From assembly GCA_910591455.2 (NCBI GenBank), contig OU342805.1, positions 27,553,769 to 27,617,768 of the forward strand: DNA of 64,000 bases, given 5' to 3'. The stretch is from Pholis gunnellus (Eukaryota; Chordata; Actinopteri; Perciformes; Pholidae). Positions 1-9,104 of the stretch are shown piece after piece (within the stretch, counting starts at the first letter, position 1; each line of letters begins with the position of its first letter). The position numbers and the translations under genes are program-made. The notes below the pieces were generated by a model. The model was not told the DNA's origin and searched no databases. It saw only the letters and a list, made by a program, of their open reading frames with translations.

Positions 1-215
1 ACAACAAAGCATGACAAATCAATCCAGCAAAACTGCAGCGCTAAAACACATATTCCACCACACACTCAAGATCACGAGCCATTCAAATATTATTCACATC
101 CGAGGGAACAATATTAACCATATCATAAAAACGACAGGATAGACAAATGATCGCAGTAGTAAATCTTCCGCAGATGTAAAAACAAAAGCAGTTCACTTAC
201 CAAAGCTGCTGTTCA

Positions 216-435
216 CTATTTAAAGACAAAGTCCATCCTCCTTTCTTTGATTACAAAGAGTTCAATGACACGGTTGTACAGAACATCGGTGCTTGTTCAG
301 TTCCAGCAAGAAGTCCTTCTCGATTCATGGTGAAGACAGTCGAGCCTCCCCAGTTGTACTTCTTGAATACGCTTTAATGCGTTTGAGGGCTGAAAATGTC
401 CGCTCGACAGAGGCAATAGATATTGGGATTGTCAA
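216..435 (-). pseudogene. hAT-type transposase / ZMYM1-like C-terminal remnant
   Basis: The minus strand encodes LTIPISIASVERTFSALKRI followed by KAYSRSTTGEARLSS. This matches the C-terminal dimerisation segment of hAT transposases and of the ZMYM1-like proteins derived from them, which carry the ASxERxFSxLKxIK pattern. An in-frame TGA (complement of 325-327) interrupts it. The chain resumes as IEKDFLLELNKH, shifts frame by one base near 275-285, and finishes as LYNRVIELFVIKERRMDFVF before a TAG (complement of 216-218). I see no matching domain at higher coordinates, so only the 3' end of the gene survives. It is broken and not expected to make protein. The family call rests on motif recognition. 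Confidence 0.72.
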
Positions 436-440
436 CGCCC

Positions 441-914
441 AACATGTCACGCTAGCCCACTGACCAATCAACCCGCACATTAATGATGATGTACTTCGCT
501 AGGCCAGCTAGAAAGCTCTGGCACGTCAAAGAATACATCTAACATGTGAAACTAAACATCTGATTAGTTGAAGACTATGGTAATCAACAATATTGTCCCC
601 ATGCACTTAAACTTAAAAAGGGATTCACTTGTAATTCTGAAGGCCTCCGGGCAGATTTGTTTTACCTAGAGACAACATAGGGACGAAATCTGATTGGATA
701 AAAGCTCTACTTAAAACAAGCTGCGCTGGAAGCAGAGCTGGAAGTTGTTTCATGACAAAAGGAGACTTTCTTGATGTTCAGAATTATCTTTTAAATGGAC
801 AAACATCATATGTGTAATTCATGGCACAATTCAAACGGGATCAAAACATTATTTGTCTCTCGCTGTTGGCTACCATATATTTTTTTCCCGAGATAAGGTC
901 CCATGGTGGTCGAC
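441..914. other. no gene seen
   Basis: AT-leaning sequence between the transposase remnant and the GC-box cluster. No reading frame, RNA gene or repeat was recognised. It may hold unrecognisable upstream parts of the transposase. Confidence 0.4.
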
Positions 915-1028
915 CAAAAGGGGCGGGGCCTCATCTCTCTATTGGAACGCCGCCTGTAGTCGGGTTTCTGGTCCGAAACGTTAGATGAACCTCACCAACC
1001 TCGACCTCGAAATCCAAGATGACGGCAC
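915..1028. promoter_or_regulatory. GC-box / inverted CCAAT / YY1-like cluster
   Basis: A GC box (ggggcggggcc, 920-930), an inverted CCAAT (ATTGG, 941-945) and a YY1-like CCAAGATGACGGC (about 1014-1026) lie within 110 bp in otherwise AT-rich DNA. The combination is typical of vertebrate housekeeping promoters. No exon could be tied to it. It could serve the first TRIM copy, the vanished transposase gene, or be part of a dispersed GGGCGGGGC-containing repeat such as those at 17.3 and 43.8 kb. Confidence 0.35.
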
Positions 1029-1342
1029 GGCGCATCAACAGTAGTATTTGCTGTTTATAAGCACTTCTGTCATACCTTTGTGTCAATTAATCAGTTACAA
1101 AATTATTTGTAGGTTGTGTTTTATCTGCTAGTTCACAGAATTTGAAACTTAACTGTTATCAGTTACAGGCACATTTTTATATAAGGGTGTGGTTCTATTA
1201 GTGCTGGTGGAAGAGCGAACAGACAACGTGAACTTCAACAGAACCAGTTTGAATGCATGACTTCACTTCAGAGGCGTGCAAAGTTCAACACAATTAAACA
1301 ATTAAACTGCACCGAACACAAACGTCTCGGACAAAGTCTCGC

Positions 1343-1387
1343 CCTCAGGTGAGACACACCTGAGGCAAACAGCTGGTCAATATATAA
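1343..1387 (+). promoter_or_regulatory. TRIM copy A core promoter: palindromic E-box pair and TATA box
   Basis: A 23-bp element at 1343-1365 is a perfect 9-bp inverted repeat (cctcaggtg / cacctgagg) around a 5-bp spacer. It holds two opposed E-boxes, CAGGTG and CACCTG. About 15 bp downstream is a TATA box (aatatataag, 1379-1388). Both are kept in the second copy at 6345-6390. The arrangement suggests transcription starting near 1410, about 30 bp after the TATA box. Factor identity is not shown by the sequence; E-boxes of this type can bind bHLH or ZEB/Snail proteins. Confidence 0.6.
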
Positions 1388-1409
1388 GTAAGATAGATTA
1401 ATCCGAAGT

Positions 1410-1843
1410 AATCTGTCCAGTACGATGTTTGAAGAACAGTACACAGAGAACTGTAGCAGCTATCAATATTGTACAACAACAGGTACTGCTGATGCTTATG
1501 ATGCCTTTGTTCTGTCGTCTCTATGTGAAAAGAAGACTACATTCCAGGTAGGTTGTGATTACGTGGTACCGTGCAAATCTTAGGCCCCTCCCCCATCATG
1601 GAGCAGCACATCTTGCAAGAAAGATGAAGCTTTGGCGTATCACAGTTGAGCTTTGATAAAGTTCCACCCTCGCATGACTCAACTGAGACAAACCAGAGAA
1701 CACAGAGTGCAATTCTATGTAATAAAAACACAGACGGAGAGAGATTTACCTTCATTCTCAACGTCCACTGAGAGCGGACAGGATCAGGAGGCAAAACTGG
1801 AATACAAAAGAAGAACAGAAGAAGAAAACAGTTAAGATTTAAG
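1410..1843 (+). other. TRIM copy A 5' UTR exon (start inferred)
   Basis: Non-coding first exon inferred from the TATA box at 1379 and a consensus donor, AAG|GTAAGG, at 1843/1844. The matching acceptor is tgttttcag ending at 2069, giving a 226-bp intron (1844-2069) with a pyrimidine-rich end. Copy B has the same arrangement with a 174-bp intron. The exon carries several short upstream ATGs. The 5' end is an estimate. Confidence 0.55.
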
Positions 1844-2084
1844 GTAAGGACGTAAGGAAGTAGATTGTTGCTTAGTTACAGAAAATACAACAGAGTATTA
1901 TGGTTCTCTTTAACATTAAAAGGTGGGGCTGATACTTAAGATCTTCCTTTGTGGTCGTCCTCTATAATCAAATAGACACATATTGTGGAGAAAAAAAAAA
2001 GTTATATTTTTCAAACATAGTCGTGTTGATGTAGTCTAATTCACACTCTGCTCTCTGCTTTGTTTTCAGCGTTTTACAAACCCA

Positions 2085-3532
2085 ATGGCCTCCAGATCAG
2101 AGGAGGATCTCTCCTGTTCTGTCTGCCAGGACATCTTCAAGGATCCTGTTGTCCTGTCGTGTAGCCACAGCTTCTGCAGAGACTGTCTGAAGAACTGGTG
2201 GGCAGAGAAACAAACACGTGAGTGTCCAGTTTGTAACAGAAGGTCATCAAGGACTGATCCACCTGTTAGTCTGGTGATAAAGAACCTGTGTGAGTCCTTC
2301 ATACGGGAGAGAGATCAGAGAGCTTCAGAGACTCTCTGCAGTCTGCACTCTGAGAAACTCAGACTCTTCTGTCTGGACCATCAGCAGCTGGTGTGTCTCG
2401 TCTGCAGAGATTCAGAAACACACAAAAACCACAAATTCAGACCCATCAATGAAGCTGCAGAGGATCTCAAAGAGGAGATCCAGAACTCCCTGAAGCCCTT
2501 AAAGGAGAAACTGAAGCTCTTTGAAAAAGTTAAAGAAACTGTGATCAAACAGCAGAACACATGAAGGTCCAGGCCCGACGCACAGAGAGGCAGATTAAGG
2601 AGCAGTTTAAGAAGCTTCACCAGTTTCTAGAGGAGGAAGAGGAGGCCAGGATGGCTGCACTGAGGGAGGAAGAGGAGCAGAAGAGTCAGATGATGAAGGA
2701 GAAGATGGAGGCTCTGAGCAGAGAGATAGCAGCTCTTTCAGACACAGTCAGAGCCACAGAGGACGAGCTGAGAGCTGAAGACGTCTCATTCCTGAACAAC
2801 TACAAGGCTGCAGTGGAAAGAGTCCAGCAGCGCCCCCTGCTGGAGGATCTACAGCTGCTCTCAGGAGCTCTGATAGACGAGGCCAAACACCTGGGCAACC
2901 TGACCTCCAACATCTCGGACAAGATGAAGGACATGGTCTCCTACACTCCTGTGATTCTGGATCCAAACACAGCTCATCCAGAAATCATCCTGTCTGAAGA
3001 TCTGACCAGTGTGAGACGAGGAGAGGAACAGAAGCTTCTTGAAAACCCAGAGAGGCCTAATTACTTTAAACCCATCCTTGGTTTTATCTCAAGGACTCTG
3101 TGCTGGGATGTTGAAGTTAGAGACAGTACATGCTGGTCTCTGGGTGTGGCAAAAGAGTCTGTTGAGAGGAACGGTAGAACATGGTCCAGAATATGGAGAA
3201 TAGGATTCTCTAATGGTAAATATAAAGCCTTCTTGCCATCAGCCCCACCAATCGTTCTATCAGAGCCGAAGGAGCTCCAGAGGATCAGAGTGAATCTGGA
3301 CTGGAACAGAGGACAACTTTCATTCTCTGATCCGGATACCGACACACACATACACACCTTCACACACACTTTCACTGAGAAGATGTTTCCCTATTTCAGC
3401 AGTCGTGATGAATTCCCAACAGAAGTGGATGGTAATGAGGAGGAATGCATGGAGTACGTTGTACCTGATGATGAAAGGCCCGAGAGGCAGCTGTGGCCGG
3501 TGTGGCTCAGTGGTACAGCTGGTCGTCCGTAG
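2085..3532 (+). pseudogene. TRIM protein (RING-B-box-coiled coil-PRY-SPRY), frameshifted copy A
   Basis: Homologous to the intact gene at 7015. The first frame (2085-2564) encodes a complete C3HC4 RING (CSVC...CSHSFCRDC...CPVC) and a B-box 2. It then runs out of frame: copy B has four A's in gttaaaagaaac where copy A has three (about 2530-2534), so translation stops at a TGA at 2562-2564 after 159 residues. The coiled coil and PRY-SPRY continue in another frame (2561-3532), including LDPNTAHP and CWDVEV. Relative to copy B, 9 bp are missing near 3080-3090, removing three residues before the SPRY. The last ~13 codons and the stop (3530-3532) come from an inserted SINE. The start context also has C at -3, weaker than copy B. 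It could still yield a short RING/B-box protein; an assembly error at the A run is the main alternative. Confidence 0.82.
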
Positions 3533-3717
3533 ATCTTCGATAAAATCCATCTCGATCTATCCTTGGGGGAGACACTGAACCCCAAATTGCTCTGTATGAA
3601 TTTGTGTGAATGTTAGTTAGTCTGATCAGGTGACACCTTGTAGCCCCTGACATCAGTGTATGAATGGTGTAAGTGACATGTTGTGTAAAAGCACTTTCTG
3701 TGGACAAAGGACTAGAA
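3493..3717 (+). mobile_element. tRNA-derived SINE in the copy A 3' end
   Basis: The head carries a tRNA A-box-like TGGCTCAGTGGT at 3503-3514, followed by ctggtcgtcc. The body has ccttgggggagacactgaac (3561-3580), and the tail runs through gtgtaaaagcactttctgtgg. This order matches a tRNA-derived SINE common in percomorph fish. Copy B has no such insertion. The element overlaps the end of the copy A reading frame and supplies its stop codon. The B box is not well preserved. Ends are approximate because no clean target duplication was found. Confidence 0.72.
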
Positions 3718-3862
3718 CATTTTGTTGTTTTTGACCCTAAATGAGACCTGCATTTTTAAAATCTTATAGTGTTCTGAATTTTGTGATGCTGCTGATTCAG
3801 GAAACTAAAGCTGTCTCTGCTCCTCTGTCACTCTGAAGAAGAAGATCAAAATGTCAACGGTG

Positions 3863-3868
3863 AATAAA
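3863..3868 (+). terminator. candidate polyadenylation signal, TRIM copy A
   Basis: AATAAA lies about 330 bp after the copy A stop. Further AATAAA hexamers occur near 4235 and 5573, so the site actually used is uncertain. Confidence 0.35.
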
Positions 3869-4573
3869 CGATGATGCACCTCAGAAGAATAATCTCTTCT
3901 GATGATACTGTCTGAAACAAAAGTTTTCACACTTCTTCTCTGTCAGCCGCTTTATTTAAAAGGTACAGATCTCCATTTGGGTTGGTACTAAATGGAATGT
4001 CGTTGATTCATGTTAATCTCATTGTGAGTCACTCTGAATATAAACATCAGCCAAATATTACAACACAAACTGTAAATAACTGATGATGTTCTGGATGAGT
4101 TGGTGGCCACAGTCCCTTTCTCAGTTTAGTTTTTGTTCCCAGCTGAAATCCAAACACACTCCTCAGATATTGCTCTAACAGCCACCCACGAGGTTAACGG
4201 TCGATTACGGTTTTGTGACGGGTCGGGTTAGCTTGAATAAAGTTATTTAAGTTCCTTGGAATTCAAGATTAGTCATCAAAAATATATTAATGTTTTACAG
4301 GGAAAAAGAAGTGAGATAAACACATTTTGACACATATTTAGCTTTTCCAAGAGACACATGAATAATTAATAGCTATTAACATGTATTTAGTTATTTCACT
4401 GGGTGATTAAGGATTTGGATTTTGTGTACTGTGTTCGTCTAGTTTTGTTGTAGTAGTTGAGTATTGTTTTTATTATTTTACGGAGGTTTTCCAATGTTTC
4501 ATATAAAAAGCAGATACGCAGAAGTTTAAGATTGTTGACCTGGTGGAGTAATTGCATGCTAGTTCATTTAAAC

Positions 4574-5281
4574 CAGGGGTGTCAAACTCATTTTCACTCT
4601 GGGCCACATCAGCATCACGGTCGCCCTCAAAGGACCGGTTGTATATGTAAGACTGTGTAAATGTAACTTCTCCTAACATATTGGTAAATAACTGTCTCTG
4701 CATTTGATTATTGTTTATTCAAGTGTAAAAATATTGTACATGCAGTTATATAAATGTAAAAATATATTTAACCACATTTCTGTTATTATAACTTAAATCC
4801 TTTTAATTTAGGGTTAAGAAACCCACATTACTCTTTCAAACTTTTAAAGAAAGTAGCAAAGACAAATATCAAACACAAGTTATTACAATAACTTTGTTCA
4901 AAGCTTAAAATCCTTTCAAGGGTGCGTTTGCACAATCCCAGGTGAAGTATTTCATGTGTTGTAAAGCCACGTTTAAAGTCGTCTTCAATGTACTCGCAAT
5001 ACATTTCCATTTCAAATGTAGGGTAACCAGCCAAAGAGCTGCTTCTATGACTGTGTTTAAGTATATCATTATTTTGACTTTCTATCTCATAATTTCGACT
5101 TTCTATCTCATAATTTCGACTATGGGGATATTTTTGTTATCAAGACTAACCTTAAATTTTTTTTTTTTTTTTTAACTTTTTTTAAACTTTTTTTTTTTTT
5201 TTTTGCTGGCGGATTCGCGGGCCACATAAAATGACGTGGCGGGCCGGATTCGGCCGGCGGGCCTTGAGTTTGATACCCCTG
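4574..5281. mobile_element. hAT-type MITE with 8-bp target duplication
   Basis: The termini are caggggtgtcaaactca (4574-4590) and its near-perfect inverse ending in acccctg at 5281, 16 of 17 matching. They are flanked by a perfect 8-bp duplication, atttaaac (4566-4573 and 5282-5289). Eight-bp duplications are diagnostic of the hAT superfamily. The subterminal GGCC-rich arms (gggccacat / gcgggccac) match a MITE type widespread in fish. The 708-bp interior has no transposase. It includes a 21-bp unit repeated twice (5076-5117) and long T runs (5157-5205). Confidence 0.88.
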
Positions 5282-5289
5282 ATTTAAAC

Positions 5290-6210
5290 AGTTTCATCTT
5301 TTGGCTATTATCACTATTTATCATTTAAGATCATCATGTTTTAGTCACATTTTTTCAACATAAGTACATACATAATGCAGTTAGCTGTGGTTCAAGTTTG
5401 TAATGATCTTTATTGTTGAGGCAGTGTGCATGATCTTGTTTCTGTTCTGTATCATCTTTCTGTTCTGAACATTTAAAGCCTTCATAAAGGATGATGTATG
5501 TCATAGTCTTTCTAATCTGTAACTTTCTTTGATTATTTTGTATCTTCTTTTAAACAAGTTTAGCTGTAAACCAATAAAGAATGAATTGAAAAAGGAGATA
5601 TGTATGTTTATGAAACATTTAAATATGCATTGTTAGGTATAATACATTACAAGTCTTACACGAGTTGTATTGTTTGAAAATACAAATACAAATGTTAAGC
5701 AGAATAAGTTTGTAGGATAGTATAACTGTAAAGGTTGGAATGGCTTTGCTGCTGTTGTGTAAATCAAATCTTTAACGTTTTCTCTTAAAGGTTCAGTGTG
5801 TAAGATTTATTGTCATCTAGTGGTTTGTTGCATTATCTCTCTGCTCAGCCCTCCCTCTCCAAGCGTGTTGGAGAACTATGGTGGCCCTCAGCTAAGGAGA
5901 GTTATCTTTAAGATTTTATAACAATTAGAAGCTCTTATCAATATTCTGCTTTCCTACATCACTAACTATTTGCTTCTAAACACATGGATTCAGGATTATA
6001 ATTTATCTTTAAAATATATCGAAATATTGTTTCTAGAGCAGCAACAGTTATGTTTCCAACAGCCAAGTCACTATATACAGTCATTAATAACAAACTGGAA
6101 GCAAACGTAAAATGTTAATGAAATAAACAACACTTCTGAGTGAAGTTTATGAGTGAAAGATGAAGAACACAGACATCCGTCAGTATCTATCAATCCTGGC
6201 TGCTTTGCTT
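5290..6210. other. spacer between TRIM copies, with one MITE fragment
   Basis: AT-rich spacer with no reading frame of note. A fragment at about 5792-5885 (cagtgtgtaagattta...catctagtgg...ccaagcgtgttggagaact) belongs to the same family as the complete MITE at 41089-41301. Its right terminus was not found. Confidence 0.5.
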
Positions 6211-6344
6211 TGTTGGTGGAAGAGCAAACAGAACGACGTGAATTCCAACAGAACCGGTTTGACTTCACTTCAGAGGCGTGCAAAGTTCAACACAATGAAA
6301 CAATTAAACTTCACTGAACACAAACGTCTCGGACAAAGTCTCGC

Positions 6345-6390
6345 CCTCAGGTGAGACACACCTGAGGCAAACAGCTGGTCAATATATAAG
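6345..6390 (+). promoter_or_regulatory. TRIM copy B core promoter: palindromic E-box pair and TATA box
   Basis: Same elements as copy A: a perfect 9-5-9 inverted repeat with opposed CAGGTG and CACCTG at 6345-6367 and the TATA box aatatataag at 6381-6390. Flanking positions differ between the copies while this core does not. Confidence 0.6.
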
Positions 6391-6412
6391 TAAGATAGAT
6401 TGAGCCGAAGTA

Positions 6413-6825
6413 ATCTGTCCAGTACGATGTTTGAAGAACAGTACACAGAGAACAACATTGTACAACAACAGGTACTGCTGATGCTAATGATGCCTTTGTT
6501 CTGTATGTGAAAAGAAGACTACATTCCAGGTAGGTTGTGATTACGTGGAACAATGCAAACATTAGGCTCCGCCCCCATATGGAGCAGCACATCTTGCAAG
6601 AAAGATGAACCTTTGGCGTATCACAGTTGAGCTTTGATAAAGTTCCACCCCTCGCATGACTCAACTGAGACAAACCAGAGAACACAGAGTGCAATTCTAT
6701 GTAAGAGAAACACAGACGGAGAGAGATTTACCTTCATTCTCATCGTCCACTGAGAGCGGACAGGATCAGGAGGCAAAACTGGAATACGAAAGAAGAACAG
6801 AAGAAGAAAACAGTTAAGTTTTAAG
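6413..6825 (+). other. TRIM copy B 5' UTR exon (start inferred)
   Basis: First exon inferred from the TATA box at 6381 and the consensus donor AAG|GTAAGG at 6825/6826. The intron is 6826-6999 and ends in ctctgttttcag. The coding exon starts at 7000, 15 bp before the ATG. The 5' end is estimated. Confidence 0.55.
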
Positions 6826-7014
6826 GTAAGGACGTAAGGAAGTAGATTGTTGCTTGGTTACAGAAAATACAACAGAGTATTATGGTTCTCTTTAACAATA
6901 AAAGGTGGGGCTGATACTTAAGATTATAGTCGTCCTCTATAATCAAATAGACACATACTGTGGAAATAATTCACACTCTGCTCTCTGCTCTGTTTTCAGC
7001 GGTTTACAAACACA

Positions 7015-8397
7015 ATGGCCTCCAGATCAGAGGAGGATCTCTCCTGTTCTGTCTGCCAGGACATCTTCAAGGATCCTGTTGTCCTGTCGTGTAGCCACAG
7101 CTTCTGCAGAGACTGTCTGAAGAACTGGTGGGCAGAGAAACAAACACGTGAGTGTCCAGTTTGTAACAGAAGATCATCAAGGACTGATCCACCTGTTAGT
7201 CTGGTGATAAAGAACCTGTGTGAGTCCTTCATACTGGAGAGAGATCAGAGAGCTTCAGAGACTCTCTGCAGTCTGCACTCTGAGAAACTCAGACTCTTCT
7301 GTCTGGACCATCAGCAGCCGGTGTGTCTCGTCTGCAGAGATTCAAAAACACACATAAACCACACATTCAGACCCATCGAGGAAGTTGCTGAGGATCACAA
7401 AGAGGAGATCCAGAACTCCCTGAAGCTCTTAAAGGAGAAACTGAAGCTCTTTGAACAAGTTAAAAGAAACTGTGATAAAACAGCAGAACACATGAAGGTC
7501 CAGGCCCGACACACAGAGAGGCAGATTAAGGAGCAGTTTAAGAAGCTTCACCAGTTTCTAGAGGAGGAAGAGGAGGCCAGGATGGCTGCACTGAGGGAGG
7601 AAGAGGAGCAGAAGAGTCAGGTGATGAAGGAGAAGATGGAGGCTCTGAGCAGAGAGATAGCAGCTCTTTCAGACACAGTCAGAGCCACAGAGGACGAGCT
7701 GAGAGCTGAAGACATCTCATTCCTGAACAACTACAAGGCTGCAGTGGAAAGAGTCCAGCAGCGCCCCCTGCTGGAGGATCCACAGCTGCTCGCAGGAGCT
7801 CTGATAGACGAGGCCAAACACCTGGGCAACCTGACCTTCAACATCTGGATCAAGATGAAGGACATGGTCTCCTACACTCCTGTGATTCTGGATCCAAACA
7901 CTGCTCATCCAGAACTCATCCTGTCTGAAGATCTGACCAGTGTGAGACGAGGACAGAGACAGAAGCTTCCTGATAATCCAGAGAGGTTTGATTCCATTAA
8001 CCCTGTCCTGGGCTCTGAGGGTTTTAACTCAGGGATTCACACCTGGGATGTTGAGGTTGGAGACAGTACATGCTGGTTTCTGGGTGTGGCAAAAGAGTCC
8101 GTCAGGAGGAAAGGGAGTATATGGTCTGAAATGTGGAGAATTGGATTCTCTAATGGGAGTTATAAAGTCTTCTTCCCATTGGCTCAACCGGTCGGTCTCT
8201 CAGTGAAGGAGAAACTCCAGAGGATCAGAGTTTTGTTGGACTTAAACAGAGGACATCTGTCGTTCTCTGATGCCGACACTAACGCACACATGTACACATT
8301 CAAACACAAGTTCACTGAGAAGCTGTTTCCATACTTTGGCAATAGCAATAAATCCCCTATTAAGATTTTACCAGTTGGAAGACGATTACAGTTATGA
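7015..8397 (+). CDS. TRIM family E3 ubiquitin ligase-like (RING, B-box 2, coiled coil, PRY-SPRY), TRIM35/A33-like
   Basis: Intact 460-residue protein in one coding exon. The RING (residues 11-50) has all C3HC4 ligands: C11, C14, C26, H28, C31, C34, C47, C50. The B-box 2 spans about 85-116 (C85, H88, C96, H99, C104, C107, H113, H116). A charged coiled coil with EEEEEAR and REEEEQKSQ runs from about 120 to 270. The PRY begins near 287 (LDPNTAHP) and the SPRY near 343 (TWDVEV, then DLNRGHLSF and LFPYF). RING proteins of this class bind E2 enzymes and act as ubiquitin ligases; the SPRY recognises the target. In fish, such families are expanded and many act in innate immunity, but the target is unknown. 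The start has a strong context (A at -3, G at +4) and directly follows the 5' UTR intron. The neighbour is its broken duplicate 4.9 kb upstream. The exact orthologue cannot be fixed from sequence alone. Confidence 0.93.
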   Translation: MASRSEEDLSCSVCQDIFKDPVVLSCSHSFCRDCLKNWWAEKQTRECPVCNRRSSRTDPPVSLVIKNLCESFILERDQRASETLCSLHSEKLRLFCLDHQQPVCLVCRDSKTHINHTFRPIEEVAEDHKEEIQNSLKLLKEKLKLFEQVKRNCDKTAEHMKVQARHTERQIKEQFKKLHQFLEEEEEARMAALREEEEQKSQVMKEKMEALSREIAALSDTVRATEDELRAEDISFLNNYKAAVERVQQRPLLEDPQLLAGALIDEAKHLGNLTFNIWIKMKDMVSYTPVILDPNTAHPELILSEDLTSVRRGQRQKLPDNPERFDSINPVLGSEGFNSGIHTWDVEVGDSTCWFLGVAKESVRRKGSIWSEMWRIGFSNGSYKVFFPLAQPVGLSVKEKLQRIRVLLDLNRGHLSFSDADTNAHMYTFKHKFTEKLFPYFGNSNKSPIKILPVGRRLQL

Positions 8398-8780
8398 TTG
8401 GTGGTAGGCACATGCAGCATTCAATATCTTAAAGGGAAGTTTACCATGAAATGTAATCTAATGTACTCGTGTTGATTTAGACTTTAACTGATTAATCAAA
8501 TAGGAGAACTGAAATGATGAGAGGGGGTTGTGTTGATTTGTTTGTATTGCTGGTGATTAAGGAACTGATGTCGTTTCTGCTTTTACTCTCATTGTAAGTT
8601 GTTGATTATTGTTTTAATTATTGTAATGAGGTGTCCCACTGCGTCCCACATAAAGAGCAGAGATACTCAGAAGTTTAACATTGTTGGACTTTTTTGCATT
8701 CAAGTGATTTAAAACATGAAACGTTTACCTTTTTTTGTTAAGTGTATTAAGTATCACTAGTGGTGTATAAGTTATATATA

Positions 8781-8786
8781 AATAAA
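8781..8786 (+). terminator. candidate polyadenylation signal, TRIM copy B
   Basis: AATAAA about 385 bp after the copy B stop, followed within about 40 bp by a GT-rich stretch (tgtgtgtgtgtttta, about 8820-8834), as expected of a vertebrate polyadenylation site. Confidence 0.5.
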
Positions 8787-8963
8787 ATCATTGAACTTTC
8801 CTCTCAGGATTTAAAAAATGTGTGTGTGTGTTTTATCTACGACATCATATGTGATGTCACCAGGAGGTCGTCATCTGATTGGTAGCTGGTTTTATAGAGA
8901 CACAGGTAAGAAGAGTCACTGTGCTATTTTTGTCCGCTTAGAATGATGAATCACTTTAAGGGA

Positions 8964-9017
8964 CTGAGTGTGTGTGTGTTTGTGTATGAGTGTGTGTGTG
9001 TGTGTGTGTTTGTGTAT

Positions 9018-9050
<33 letters not shown>

Positions 9051-9104
9051 TGTTTGTGTGAGAGTGTGTGTGTGTGTGTGTGTGAGAGTGACAGTGTGTG
9101 TGTT
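8964..9104. repeat. interrupted (GT)n microsatellite
   Basis: GT repeats broken by recurring tttgtgtatgag and gagtg units, giving a compound array about 140 bp long. Confidence 0.9.

Larger units (their letters stand above)
1202..4545 (+). repeat. tandem segmental duplication, copy A
   Basis: From about 1202 this block aligns closely with 6211 onwards, at a spacing of exactly 4930 bp between the two TRIM start codons. Homology covers the promoter, 5' UTR exon, intron, coding exon and part of the 3' flank. It resumes at about 4445-4545 (agcagatacgcagaagttta, matched at 8656-8680). Copy A holds extra DNA relative to copy B: a SINE around 3493-3717 and roughly 600 bp between about 3835 and 4440. 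Orientation is direct, as expected from unequal crossing-over. Confidence 0.88.
6211..8715 (+). repeat. tandem segmental duplication, copy B
   Basis: Direct duplicate of 1202-4545, shorter because it lacks the SINE and about 600 bp of 3' flank found in copy A. The homology runs to about 8715, where the sequence gatttaaaac corresponds to the hAT MITE target in copy A but contains no insertion. Confidence 0.88.

Noticed and set aside
1653..1835. 60-residue frame upstream of TRIM copy A
   Set aside because: Lies within the inferred 5' UTR exon and has no counterpart frame of equal length in copy B.
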